Assembly: GCA_963834365.1 (NCBI GenBank)
Contig: CAWIBS010000032.1
Location: 186,001 to 250,000 of the forward strand
Direction of reading: 5' to 3'
Source of the DNA: CAWJAP01 sp963834365
GTDB taxonomy: Bacteria > Acidobacteriota > Vicinamibacteria > Vicinamibacterales > Vicinamibacteraceae
DNA length: 64,000 bases
The notes below the pieces were generated by a model. It saw nothing but the letters and a program-made list of their open reading frames with translations. It searched no databases and was not told the origin of the DNA. Made by a program: the position numbers and the translations under genes. The number at the start of each line of letters is the position of its first letter. Position 1 is the first letter of the stretch. Below are positions 1 to 8,886 of the stretch, piece by piece.

Positions 1-974
1 CCCGCGCCTGCATGAACGGATACAGGCAGCGCCCCGACAGCGACGCGCCCGGCGTGTAGTAGCGCTCGACGAGCGGCGCGTGCACCTTCGGACGGTAGTC
101 GAAGAGGATGTTCCGTTCCCGGCACTTCTGCTGGAGCGCCGCCACCTTCGTGCGGACGCGTTCGGGCGTGATGCCCGGATCACTGGTGATGAACGTGGAG
201 ACGATGTTTGGATCGGTTTCGCCGATGAGGCGGAGGGTTTCGTCACGCTCGGCGGGGGTGGCGAACATCAGGTGGTTGAGGCCGATCGCATCGACGCCGA
301 GCTCCCCGGCCACGTCCACCATCTGGTCGAGCGTCTCGAGGCTCTCTTGGGCGACCGTCGTGTTGATGCTGACGCGCAGCGGCGCGTGCCGCGCGTGCCG
401 CCGCGGCCTGCAGCCGCCGGAGTCCGGCGGCCGTGCGCTCGAAGGTCCCCTTCACGCCGCGGGCCTTGTCGTGCAGCTCGCCGGGGCCGTCAATCGAGAC
501 CGACACGTGGGTGAGGAACTTGAGCCGCGCGAGCTCGGCCAGCGCGTCCGCGCGCTCCTCGCTGATGATCGTGCCGTTGGTCGTGAGATAGCCGCAGGCA
601 TAGCCCTTCTCGCGAAAGACATCGAGCACGCTGAGGATGTCCTTCCGCATGAAGATCTCGCCGCCGGTGAGATTCACCTGGAGCCGTCCGTCCGGGAACG
701 CGCGCTTCAAGGCCTCGATCGCCAGCTCTTCGCGCCACTCGCCCTCGATGTTGAGCAGGTCGCCGACATAGCAGAACTCGCAGTGCAGGTTGCACCGCAT
801 GGTCGCCTCGTAGACGAGCCCCATCGGCAGGCGGCCGGCGCGACCCGTGCCGTCGGCGAGGAACCCCGCGACATCGCGCTCGTACCGGCGCCGGCGCAGC
901 CTCGCGTGCAGCGTGCGCGCGAGCGGCATCGCGCGGGCACGGTCGAGAACGGCGCGTTTGACCTTCTGAAGCAT
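1..974 (-). CDS. Radical SAM protein, 3' end off window, one frameshift
   Basis: Radical SAM enzyme reading from 974 toward base 1, where it leaves the window. Residues about 53-75 carry the cluster motif in CNLHCEFC, which is the CxxxCxxC signature that binds a 4Fe-4S cluster and SAM. It is followed by a GGE motif (LTGGEIFMR) and by VSIDGP, both typical of the SPASM/MoaA-like group. The frame breaks near base 395. Removing one C there restores a continuous reading (LRVSINTTVAQESLE and onward) that stays open to the window edge, so this is one gene. It lies just downstream of a GT-C glycosyltransferase, with 43 bases between them. The substrate cannot be told from sequence; a role in modifying an envelope component or peptide is only suggested by the neighbours. 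Confidence 0.8.
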
Positions 975-1016
975 CGGGGAATGGTGACGCGCAGCTTCCG
1001 AGTCGATTGACCGCGA

Positions 1017-2847
1017 TCAATTGGCGGCCGGGCGCCAGGTGGATTCCGGCAGTTCCCAGATCTCGATGCCGGGCCCCGGGCGCTCCAGCACGGGGTCGAT
1101 ACGGCGTGTCCGTGTTGTGCAGGAACGGCGCGGTGGCGGCGCGGGCGGCTGGCTCCGCGTCAGGCCGATACGGCGAAACCGACACGATCCGCGTGCCGTG
1201 CGTCATCAGTCGGGTCCGGAGCGGCACGACCGCCGAATCCTCCGTATTGTAGCGTTTCAGGACCACATACCGCACGGCATGACGCCGCAGCCCGTCCAAC
1301 CCGGGTCCGGCCGCTGCTTCGTCGTAGCTGAGATAGATCTTGTCCACATCCAGTCCCCCTTCGCCGAGCCACAGGATGCGGAAGCCCGGGGCGGGGTAGG
1401 GATCCAGTGCCATGCGGATCGCGAACTTCGTCGATGCGCGCCGTGGATCGCCAAGGTGCGAGGCCAGTGCTTCCTCCAGGCTCGCACGGGACTGAATCAG
1501 CGGCACCGAGTACGGCTGGACGAGCACGGTCGCTTCGGGCGGGGCGCGGCGTTCGAACGCGTCGAGAGCGAGCGTCCGGGTGTCGGTCTGCTGGAAGAAC
1601 CGCCCCAGGCTGTAGCTCGAGGACACCCCTGGCCATGCCAGGGCGACGGTCACGAGCACGAGGAGCGGCGCGGGCAGGCCGCGAAGCCGGCTCACCGCGT
1701 ATCCTGCGCCGAGCACGACGAACGGCAGCACCGGATTGAGATATCGGCTCGCGGCGACGGTGTTGCTGATGAAGGCAAGGAACGCCAGCGGGAAGGTCGT
1801 CAGGAGGAGTGCGGTCCACGGCTCCGCGCGGACGAGGAGCGCAAAGCCGGCGACGGCGGCCGCAGCTACCGGCCAGCCGGCCGTCTCCCGCCACAGCATT
1901 CCGGCATATGCCGGAGCCGACGCAAAGAGTCCGCCGCCGCTCTCGACCGCTCGATCGACGACGATCTGCCGATTCGCCACGACGTCGCTCCAGGCCGTCA
2001 TCGGCTCCACCAGCAGGAAGGGCGAGAGCGCCAGGAAGGCCGCAGCGGCCGCACCTGCGGCGGCGGCCCCGCCGCGCACGATCGCGGGCATGCCGCCTGC
2101 CCGCGTGGCGTGCCAGACCGCGAGGGCCAGCGGCACCACGAGGAACACGGCGTAGTAGTGCGTCGAGAACGCCACACCGCAGGCCGCGCCCGCGAGCAGG
2201 ATGGTTCGGAGGCGCGGCGGCGAGGCCGGGCTGAAGCCCGGCGCCACAGGTGAGGCTGGTTTGAAGCGCGGGACCGCAGCAGTGGAATCATCAGTGGCGC
2301 CGGGCTTCAGCCCGGCCATGGCGACGATCGCCAACAAGGCCGCGACGATGGCGAGCGTCGCCGGGACGTCGTGCTTCACGTAATGCGAATCGCGCACGTG
2401 CGCCGGTGCGACAGCCAGGAAGAACGCCGCCGCCAGCCCGGCGCGAGGTCCGAGAACGCGCCGTCCGAGCACGTACACGAGGGCGACGGTCGCGACACCA
2501 CAGACGACGCCCAGCGTACGCCCGGCGAGATAGACGCTGCTCGGATCGACGAAGAACTGCGTCTGGAACGCCGACAGCGACGGCACGAGACCGGCGACCC
2601 AGCAGGCGGCGAACCAGGCGCCGATCCACGCGAAGAGGACGTAGAAATAGAACGTCGGGTAGAGAAAGTTGTGGGGATTGAGATCGCCGGTCGCAAAGGC
2701 GAGCGCGCGCGACATGATCGCGATTTCGTCGGGGTTGTAGACCGCTGGCAGCCCGAAGGCCAGTCCCGTCACGCGCAGCCACGCCGCGAGGGCCAGCACC
2801 GCGACGAGCGCCAGCCGCCACGACCACTGATCTCGGCGGGTCATCAT
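1017..2847 (-). CDS. GT-C family membrane glycosyltransferase (GT39/ArnT-like), one frameshift
   Basis: Multi-pass membrane protein of about 610 residues. The N-terminal hydrophobic helix is followed by a periplasmic loop with the acidic pair in YNPDEIAIM, as in lipid-phosphate-sugar-dependent GT-C enzymes of the PMT/ArnT class, and then about ten further hydrophobic segments. A C-terminal soluble part starts near residue 430. A linker between two membrane helices (about residues 177-210) is encoded by a palindromic element described separately. The frame breaks near 1098; deleting one base gives the natural ending LPESTWRPAAN and a stop at 1017-1019. Without that correction the reading frame runs falsely into the next gene. 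It probably transfers a sugar from a polyprenyl carrier to a glycan or lipid outside the membrane; donor and acceptor are unknown. Confidence 0.8.
2224..2317. repeat. 94-bp palindromic element inserted in frame in a glycosyltransferase gene
   Basis: Bases 2224-2247 and 2294-2317 form a perfect 24-base inverted repeat. Each arm is itself palindromic around GCCGGGCT-GA-AGCCCGGC. The middle (about 2250-2275) holds a third, diverged copy of the arm. The element is read through in the glycosyltransferase frame as a linker rich in Gly, Pro, Ala and Ser (GLKPGA ... APGFSPAS) lying between two membrane helices. This resembles a mobile palindrome tolerated inside coding sequence. Confidence 0.75.
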
Positions 2848-2946
2848 GAACGCTGCGGCGGCAGGTCGTCCTGCGCCAGCGGGACTTCCAGGATTGCGCC
2901 GGCCGATTCAACGGGCTCGTCGGCGTGTGCCGGCATCGGCCGCGCA

Positions 2947-4416
2947 TCACCGCTCCGGTCCGGCGCGGCGGCTGGCAATCAACCGCGCGAGCCCGTCGAT
3001 CTCCTGACGGTTGAAGAATCGCAGCAGGGCGAGCAGGGCGGGATACGTCACGAGCACCATCGTCCCGCGCACGACCACGCCCACGAGCGGTGATCCCACC
3101 GGCGGGAGCGCCCGCGCCGCCAGCCAGGCGCCGGTGCCCGCGACGACGAGCCTGGCCAGGCGGCCGTATTCGTGGCGGACCGGATACACGCGCTGGGAGA
3201 AGACGTATGCCGTCCCGGCGAGGACGGCGTAGGACGCCGCGTTGGTCCACGCCGCGCCGATCGCGCCGAATCGCGGCACGAGCAGCAGATTGCCGACGAG
3301 ACTGGTTCCTGCGGCAATGCCCGTGGCCATCGGGTAGTAGTGCGTGTTCTTGGTGATGTTCAGCCCGATCGACGTCAGCAGGTAGATGCCCTGGAACGTG
3401 ACGCCCAGGCCGATCCAGGGAATGACGTTCGCCGCGTCGATGAATTCCGGCGTCGTCATCAGCCGGACGATGTCATGCGCCACCGCGGCCAGTCCGGCCT
3501 CCAGCAGCACGAGCACGGCCACGCCGTAAGTCGTCACCAGCCTGAAGGTGTGCTTCGCGTCGGCCTCCTTCATCGTCGCGTAGTAGAAGGGTGCCCAGGC
3601 GTATTCGAAGGCGCTGAGAAAGAGCTTGATGGCGAGCCCGAAGGTCGCGCCGATCGAGTAGATGCCGACGTCGCGCAGGCCGGCGAACAGGCCGAGCAGG
3701 TAGCGGTCGGCCACCGCCATGACCTGTTGCGAGAGCCCGTGCGGGAGGCGCGGCAGCCCGAAGCGCAGCGCCTGGAACAGCACCTCGGTCGAGAAGGTCG
3801 GGCGGATGAGCGCGGCGAATCGCGGCAGGAGCGCCAGCGTGAACGTCGCGGTGACGACGAGATCGGCGAGCACGTAGCCCAGGACGCCCAGGTTCAGCCC
3901 GACGATCAGCACGAGGCGCGCGAGGAGCGTGGCGATCGTGCGCGCGGCCGTCAGCCAGGCGAATTCGCTCGATCGGTCCTCCATCCGCATGACGTGGAAC
4001 GGCAGGAAATAGAACCCGATCACGAAGGTGTTCACGAGCACGAGCCGGAACGGCCGCTCATAACCCGTGGCCTGGAAGAGGGTGGAGGTAATGGCCGGCG
4101 TGGCGGCAAGCAGCAGCGCGATGGCCAGACCGTTGGCGGCCGTCAGGAACCAGAAGATGGTGCTCGCGAGCACCTGCCGCTCGTGGCCCGTGCGGCAGTC
4201 GTAGTAGAGGCGCATGAACGCGCCGTCGAGGCCCCACCTGAAGACGATCTTGGCGACAACTTCCGCCGAGAGCAGCAGGCCGATGGCGCCGTAGTCGGTC
4301 AGGGTGAGGTACTGGACGTAGAGCGGCAGCAGCAGGAAGCTGGCGATGCTCGCGGCGACATCGCCCATGCCGTAGATGGCCAGGTTTCGCGCGAGCGCGC
4401 GCAGCCGTGCGAGCAC
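2947..4416 (-). CDS. Polysaccharide flippase (Wzx-like, MOP/MATE superfamily)
   Basis: A 489-residue integral membrane protein with about 12-14 hydrophobic segments across its whole length. It starts with an amphipathic stretch, then NLAIYGMGDVAASIASFLLLPLY, cut by charged loops. The length, the early YLTLTDYGAIGLL motif and the absence of soluble domains match the polysaccharide_synt family that flips undecaprenyl-linked repeat units across the inner membrane. It is followed after 99 bases by the GT-C glycosyltransferase and preceded by a methyltransferase and STN-domain gene, all on the same strand, so it probably belongs to a glycan export operon. The frame is intact. It might instead export a lipid-linked oligosaccharide for protein glycosylation; sequence alone does not decide. 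Confidence 0.85.
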   Translation of the reverse strand: MLARLRALARNLAIYGMGDVAASIASFLLLPLYVQYLTLTDYGAIGLLLSAEVVAKIVFRWGLDGAFMRLYYDCRTGHERQVLASTIFWFLTAANGLAIALLLAATPAITSTLFQATGYERPFRLVLVNTFVIGFYFLPFHVMRMEDRSSEFAWLTAARTIATLLARLVLIVGLNLGVLGYVLADLVVTATFTLALLPRFAALIRPTFSTEVLFQALRFGLPRLPHGLSQQVMAVADRYLLGLFAGLRDVGIYSIGATFGLAIKLFLSAFEYAWAPFYYATMKEADAKHTFRLVTTYGVAVLVLLEAGLAAVAHDIVRLMTTPEFIDAANVIPWIGLGVTFQGIYLLTSIGLNITKNTHYYPMATGIAAGTSLVGNLLLVPRFGAIGAAWTNAASYAVLAGTAYVFSQRVYPVRHEYGRLARLVVAGTGAWLAARALPPVGSPLVGVVVRGTMVLVTYPALLALLRFFNRQEIDGLARLIASRRAGPER

Positions 4417-4441
4417 CGGCCGAGTATAGCGGCTGCTCCCT

Positions 4442-5164
4442 TCAGCCGCGCCGCAGCACGATCAGATTCAGGAAGCAGAGGGCCGGTATGGGGAGGAGCC
4501 TCGTCAGCGCGCGGTGGAGCCAGGCGCGTTGAGCCGGACGGCGGCGAATCCAGGCGGTGAGGACCGGGACGGTCGGGAAGATTCCCTGGCGCGACACGAG
4601 CACGAAGCCGGCGCGCTCGAACAGCCGCAGGTACTCGGCAATCGGCCGATCCCCGGGGTGCTTGACCTCACTGGCGGTGCGAATCAGCCGTCCTTCGAGC
4701 AGGAAGTGGACCCGCGACTGGAGGTGCGCGAGATTCGGCACCGAGACCAGCAGCGAGCCGCCCGGCGCGAGCACCCTGTGCAGCTCACCGAGCGCGAGCG
4801 GCTGTTCGTGGTACGCCAGATGCTCGAGGACGTCGAGGCAGAGCGCGCGCTCGAACGCGCCGTCCGCATATGGCAGCTCCAGCAACGATCCGCGTCGCAC
4901 GTGCGCCGAGCTGTAGTGGGGATCGAGGCCTTCGATCGCGAGCCGGCCGGCGAACTCCTCGACGATCAGGCCCTCGCCGCATCCGGCGTCGAGGACGCGC
5001 GTGTGCGCCGGCAAGGCGGCCAGCCAGCGAGTGACCCGCTCGCGCTTCGCGAGATACGTCGGCAGATAGTCCCACGCGGCGTCGAGCGACCGGTGGTAGT
5101 CACCGCGCTCGGCGTACTCGCCTGTCGGCTCGGGAGGCCTCGTCAGTCGGCGGGGCAGGCTCAC
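4442..5164 (-). CDS. Class I SAM-dependent methyltransferase
   Basis: A 240-residue protein with a classical Rossmann methyltransferase core. Motif I is VLDAGCGEG at about residues 58-66, the acidic end of strand 2 is GLDPHY, LCLDVLEHL follows, and a post-motif reads LAPGGSLLVSVPN. These are the hallmarks of the Methyltransf_11/UbiE-like group often found in glycan clusters. The start is a GTG whose codon overlaps the stop of the upstream STN-domain gene in a GTGA overlap, implying translational coupling. A C-terminal hydrophobic stretch (ALCFLNLIVL) may associate with the membrane. The likely role is O-methylation of a sugar or lipid-linked intermediate, which is inferred from context only. 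Confidence 0.8.
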   Translation of the reverse strand: MSLPRRLTRPPEPTGEYAERGDYHRSLDAAWDYLPTYLAKRERVTRWLAALPAHTRVLDAGCGEGLIVEEFAGRLAIEGLDPHYSSAHVRRGSLLELPYADGAFERALCLDVLEHLAYHEQPLALGELHRVLAPGGSLLVSVPNLAHLQSRVHFLLEGRLIRTASEVKHPGDRPIAEYLRLFERAGFVLVSRQGIFPTVPVLTAWIRRRPAQRAWLHRALTRLLPIPALCFLNLIVLRRG

Positions 5165-6247
5165 CCGCTGAACGGGCGCGATCCCCCGACGGGCGCAAGG
5201 GCTCGGCGGTCGAAGGACGGTTCGTCAACTATTCCGGAGGTTTGGGCGGGGCGTACGGATTCGGTGTACTTCGATCGGTCCGGCTCCACGGTGTTCGCGG
5301 GTGGTGGCGCGGTGCCTGTGGGCGGCACATAGCCCGGCGGGAGGTTGTAGGGGTTGAAGAACTGGCCGCTTGGAGCCGCCGGCTGCGCGGGCGTCGGCGC
5401 CATCCCGGGACGGCCGAGCGTTCCGGGAGGAGCCATCGGCGTGCCGGTCGGTCCCTGCGGCGGCGCCGCCCCTGGCGGCTGTCCGGCCGTGTAGCTGCCG
5501 GGGAACAGCGCCGGCTGCTGCCCGGTTGGTGCGGTTCCGGTGCGCTGCTGCTGCTGTTGCTGCTGCTGCTGGCGCATCTGATCGAAATAGCGCTGCGGGT
5601 TGGCGTAGTCGAACTGGGTTTCCGGAGGCTGAACCCCCACCGCTGTCCCGCCACCGAGCGCTGCGGCATTGCCGCCCGGGCCGCCAACGTTCGCGCCAGG
5701 ATAGGGATTGATGACCGGCGCGCCCGGCATCGGTGGCTCTTCGGCGTCGGCGTCGGCGACCTGCTGCGCCGCGTCGACGGCTTCGGGTCCGACCGTCGCC
5801 GCGGGATCCGCCGCCGGTGCGAGCTTGCGCTGGCGCAGGCGTTCGCGCGGGTGCGCTCGCCGGTGCCGCAGAAGCGACGGCCGGGGCGGTCACACGCGGG
5901 AGCAGGACGAGCCTGTCGTAGCGGGAGGCGCTGGCGACCGGAGTCGCTCGATCCACGGCAAGGAACCCCGGCACGGTGCGCAGGACGATGTCCAGCGCCT
6001 GGCGCTCGGGGAGATCGGTGAGGGTCAGCGTGAGCGGTTGCCCCGCGGCCAGACGATCCACGCCCACGACCTTGACCTGCCCGAGCCGCTCCCATTCCGC
6101 GAGGATCTGGCGAACCGAGGCCTGTTCCGCCTTCAAAGTGACGCGACCGTCGCGAATCGACAACTGCACGGCCTGAGCGCTGGCCATGCCGGCGGACCCG
6201 GCCATTGCGGCCACGCAGAACGAAGCGACGAGTGTCGCGTGCTTCAT
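5161..6247 (-). CDS. Secreted STN (secretin/TonB short N-terminal) domain protein with Pro/Gln-rich tail, one frameshift
   Basis: About 361 residues. The start is ATG at 6247, followed by a signal peptide (MKHATLVASFCVAAMAGSAG, cleavage after about ASA). Residues about 27-95 form an STN-like module: VRQILAEWERLGQVKVVG, then LTLTLTDLPERQALDIVLR and a closing GFLAVDR. The rest is low complexity: Ala/Pro-rich, then a poly-Gln run of nine (about 5547-5573), then Pro/Gly-rich repeats to the end. The frame breaks near 5837; deleting one A joins the two halves (QLAPAADPAATVGPEAV and onward). STN modules normally precede a secretin or TonB channel, but no channel domain follows, so this is a free-standing periplasmic module of unknown function. 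Its stop overlaps the methyltransferase start. Confidence 0.7.
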
Positions 6248-6408
6248 GACTCCAACCTCATGCGGAATGCGGGGGGCGAACACTTCCACTCTACGCCTCG
6301 ACTCCTGCCCCGTAAAGCGTGACGGCCCGGCCGGCGTTCCTTTTTGAGACGCCCGCGCCTGAAAACCGGCCTGCCGGGACGCTCGGGGTTGCCGGGCCCG
6401 GCTGACCT

Positions 6409-8886
6409 TCATACGGACGCATGGGCCGGCGCGTCCACGGGGTCGCGAACCGCCACTGCGGCCTGCGCCCGCCGGACCTGCCACGCGTACGCGCCCAGCG
6501 CCGTGACGTAACACAGCCAGCCCGTCCAGAACGCCGTGGAAATCGCCGTCCCCAGAGCGATCGCGACGGCGAGGACCGAGCCGCACACCGAGGTCGCACC
6601 GTTCACTCCCCAGAGCCACGGCCCGATGGTCGGCGCGCGCGCACCCGCGAGTCGCATTCCCAGCGGAAAGGCCATACCCATCAGCACGCCCGGCACGCCA
6701 AGGACGAGTGCCGACGTCACGACGCGCGTGACCGTGGACGCGCCTTCGATCGCACGCGCCAGTGTCGGCGTCGCCAGCCCGAAGACGAGCAGCACGGCGA
6801 CGAGCGCGCTCATCCGGAGGACGCCCGCGCGCGGATCGGGCCAGCCGTCGCGGCGCGAGATCCACCAGCTGCCGAGGCCGCTCGAGAGTAGCAGCGAGAA
6901 GAGCACGACCGTGAGCCCATAGGTGGGGTGGCCGAGGACCACGATTAGTCGCTGCATCTGCGAGGTTTCGATCAGCATGAAGCCGAACCCGATGGCCGCG
7001 AAGAACAGCACCAGCGGGCCCGACCCGTCGAGCGCGCGCCGGTCGGTCGTCACGATCAGCGGCAGGACGATGCAGAGTCCGGTGAGCAGGAGGACGGTGA
7101 AGAGCAGCGTGCCGAGCACGAAGACCGCCTCCATGTTGTGGGTGGACTTGCCGTGCTGCAGCAGATCGAGCCGAAGCACGTCGCGCAGGCGCAGCATGTT
7201 GAAGAAGAACGGCGAGTCGTCGCGCGGCGCGGCGATGTTGATCGGAAACGAGGCCGTGAACGCCTCGAGGTCACGGCCCGACGCGAGCCGGACGAAGATG
7301 TCGTCCTCGGCTTCGGTCGGGCTCAGCACCGTGTCGAATCGCAGCCGGGCGGCCGTGGCGGCGAGTGTCGAGAGATCGGCGGCCGACAGCGGTGTCGGGC
7401 TGACGAGCAACGTGCCGATGCCGTCCGGCCCGTCCGCCGCGTCATTCCCGCGGATGCTCCGCACGATCGCCATGTGCGCGCGCGGATGCTCGACGCCGAG
7501 GCGCGCGAGCGCGGCCGAGGCCAGCGCGGTCATGCGATAGACCTCGCCGGGACGGCTCTTGAAGTACCAGCGCGACACGCTCAGGAGACCATCGTCGTCG
7601 AGATGTCGCAGGAACAGCTCCCAGGCCTCGACCGTGTACAGCGAGTTCTCGCTGAGCACGAAGGCCCCGGCCGCGGTTGCCGCCCACGTGTCGATGAGCG
7701 AGATCTGGATCGTGTCGAAGCGGGTCTGCTGGCGGGCGATGTAGCTGCGGGCCTCGTCGTTGACGAACGTCACCCGCGGGTCGCGATCGATGTGGCCGGT
7801 GAAGTCGCCGAACCGTCCGTTCAACGTCTCGAGGATGTTGCGGTTGATCTCGACGCCGACAACCGACGAGGCGCCGAAGCGCAGCGCTGAGAGCACGTCG
7901 CGTCCGCCACCGACGCCGACGACCAGCGCCTTCCCGTGCGGACGGAGGTAGTAGCCGATGTTGGTGACGTCGTAAGCGAGGTGCTCGAGCTCGTCAGGGC
8001 TCGTCGGCGCTTTCGAGAGCACCGTGCCGGCAGCCACGTCGATGTCGAGGTGGAGCTGATTCACGCGCCGATCGGCGGGGTATGTCTGGCTGAGGCCCCA
8101 GGTGTACGGCGGCTCGAGGCGATCGGGACTGCCGTGGACGCGGATGCGCGAGTACCAATTCCAGCGCTCGTAGAGCGGGCGCGCCTCGAAGCCGGCCTTG
8201 ACGTAGATGATGCGCAGCAGCGGAAAGCCGCGCCAGACGAGCGCGGTGTGGCCGATGGCGGCAACGAGCAGCGCCGCGGCGACGAGCCCGCTCGCACGCA
8301 CGAGGCGTCCGCCGCCTGCGTCCATCGCGAACGCCGTCGCGCCGAGGGCGGCGAGCGCGCTGATGGCGAGCACAGCCGTCGGTCCGTCCGTCACGTCGAG
8401 GAGCCAGACGAGGAGCACGCATCCGAGCGCTGCGCCGATGAGGTCGAACGCGTACAGGCGGGCGACGTCGCGATTGAAGCGGGTCAGGACGAGTGCCACG
8501 AGGACGCCGCTGAGAACGAACGGCACGGCGACCACGGCGTAGGTGAGGACAATCGCCCACACACCCACGATCGAGGGATGCACTCTGAACGGGATGCTGA
8601 GCTGCGTGAGGAAGCTGGCGACGATCACCAGCGGAAACAGCGTGGCGAGACGGGCGAGCTGCGGCTTCACGGCATCGGCGGGGAACCAGGCCGGGCGCAG
8701 ATAGACCACGAGGGCGCCGACGGTCATGCCGAACATGGCGACCGAGATCGCCACGAACGCGAAGTGGTACCACATGGTCACGCTGAAGATGCGAGTGAGA
8801 AGCACCTCGTACATCAGCGTCGACAGGGCCACGAACGCCAGGCCGATGCCCGTCAGGCGCGTCGCCAGCGGAGGAGCTGAGGTCAT
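6409..8886 (-). CDS. Spermidine synthase-like multi-pass membrane protein
   Basis: An 825-residue protein. Six to seven hydrophobic segments in the first 240 residues are followed by a Rossmann domain resembling polyamine aminopropyltransferase (VVGVGGGRDVLSALRFG, then VVGVEIN, then QISLIDTWAATAAGAF), and then by a second membrane block from about residue 590. The fused membrane plus SpeE-like layout is common in environmental bacteria and has no firmly assigned reaction. I place the start at ATG 8886 (MTSAPPLATRLTG) because upstream in-frame codons overlap the previous gene and encode an unlikely charged leader. The HEAT-repeat gene upstream ends at 8883, giving a 4-base overlap. A weak hairpin followed by four T lies beyond the stop, at about 6361-6377. 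Confidence 0.75.
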   Translation of the reverse strand: MTSAPPLATRLTGIGLAFVALSTLMYEVLLTRIFSVTMWYHFAFVAISVAMFGMTVGALVVYLRPAWFPADAVKPQLARLATLFPLVIVASFLTQLSIPFRVHPSIVGVWAIVLTYAVVAVPFVLSGVLVALVLTRFNRDVARLYAFDLIGAALGCVLLVWLLDVTDGPTAVLAISALAALGATAFAMDAGGGRLVRASGLVAAALLVAAIGHTALVWRGFPLLRIIYVKAGFEARPLYERWNWYSRIRVHGSPDRLEPPYTWGLSQTYPADRRVNQLHLDIDVAAGTVLSKAPTSPDELEHLAYDVTNIGYYLRPHGKALVVGVGGGRDVLSALRFGASSVVGVEINRNILETLNGRFGDFTGHIDRDPRVTFVNDEARSYIARQQTRFDTIQISLIDTWAATAAGAFVLSENSLYTVEAWELFLRHLDDDGLLSVSRWYFKSRPGEVYRMTALASAALARLGVEHPRAHMAIVRSIRGNDAADGPDGIGTLLVSPTPLSAADLSTLAATAARLRFDTVLSPTEAEDDIFVRLASGRDLEAFTASFPINIAAPRDDSPFFFNMLRLRDVLRLDLLQHGKSTHNMEAVFVLGTLLFTVLLLTGLCIVLPLIVTTDRRALDGSGPLVLFFAAIGFGFMLIETSQMQRLIVVLGHPTYGLTVVLFSLLLSSGLGSWWISRRDGWPDPRAGVLRMSALVAVLLVFGLATPTLARAIEGASTVTRVVTSALVLGVPGVLMGMAFPLGMRLAGARAPTIGPWLWGVNGATSVCGSVLAVAIALGTAISTAFWTGWLCYVTALGAYAWQVRRAQAAVAVRDPVDAPAHASV

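Noticed and set aside
490..2847. A 785-residue open frame joining the GT-C glycosyltransferase to radical SAM-strand sequence
   Set aside because: The tail past base 1098 is the wrong frame of the true C-terminus and of the next gene. Removing one base gives a natural stop at 1017.
2844..2936. A 30-residue open frame between the flippase and the GT-C gene
   Set aside because: It has no ribosome site, no recognisable sequence and could occur by chance in a 99-base gap. It is left unannotated.
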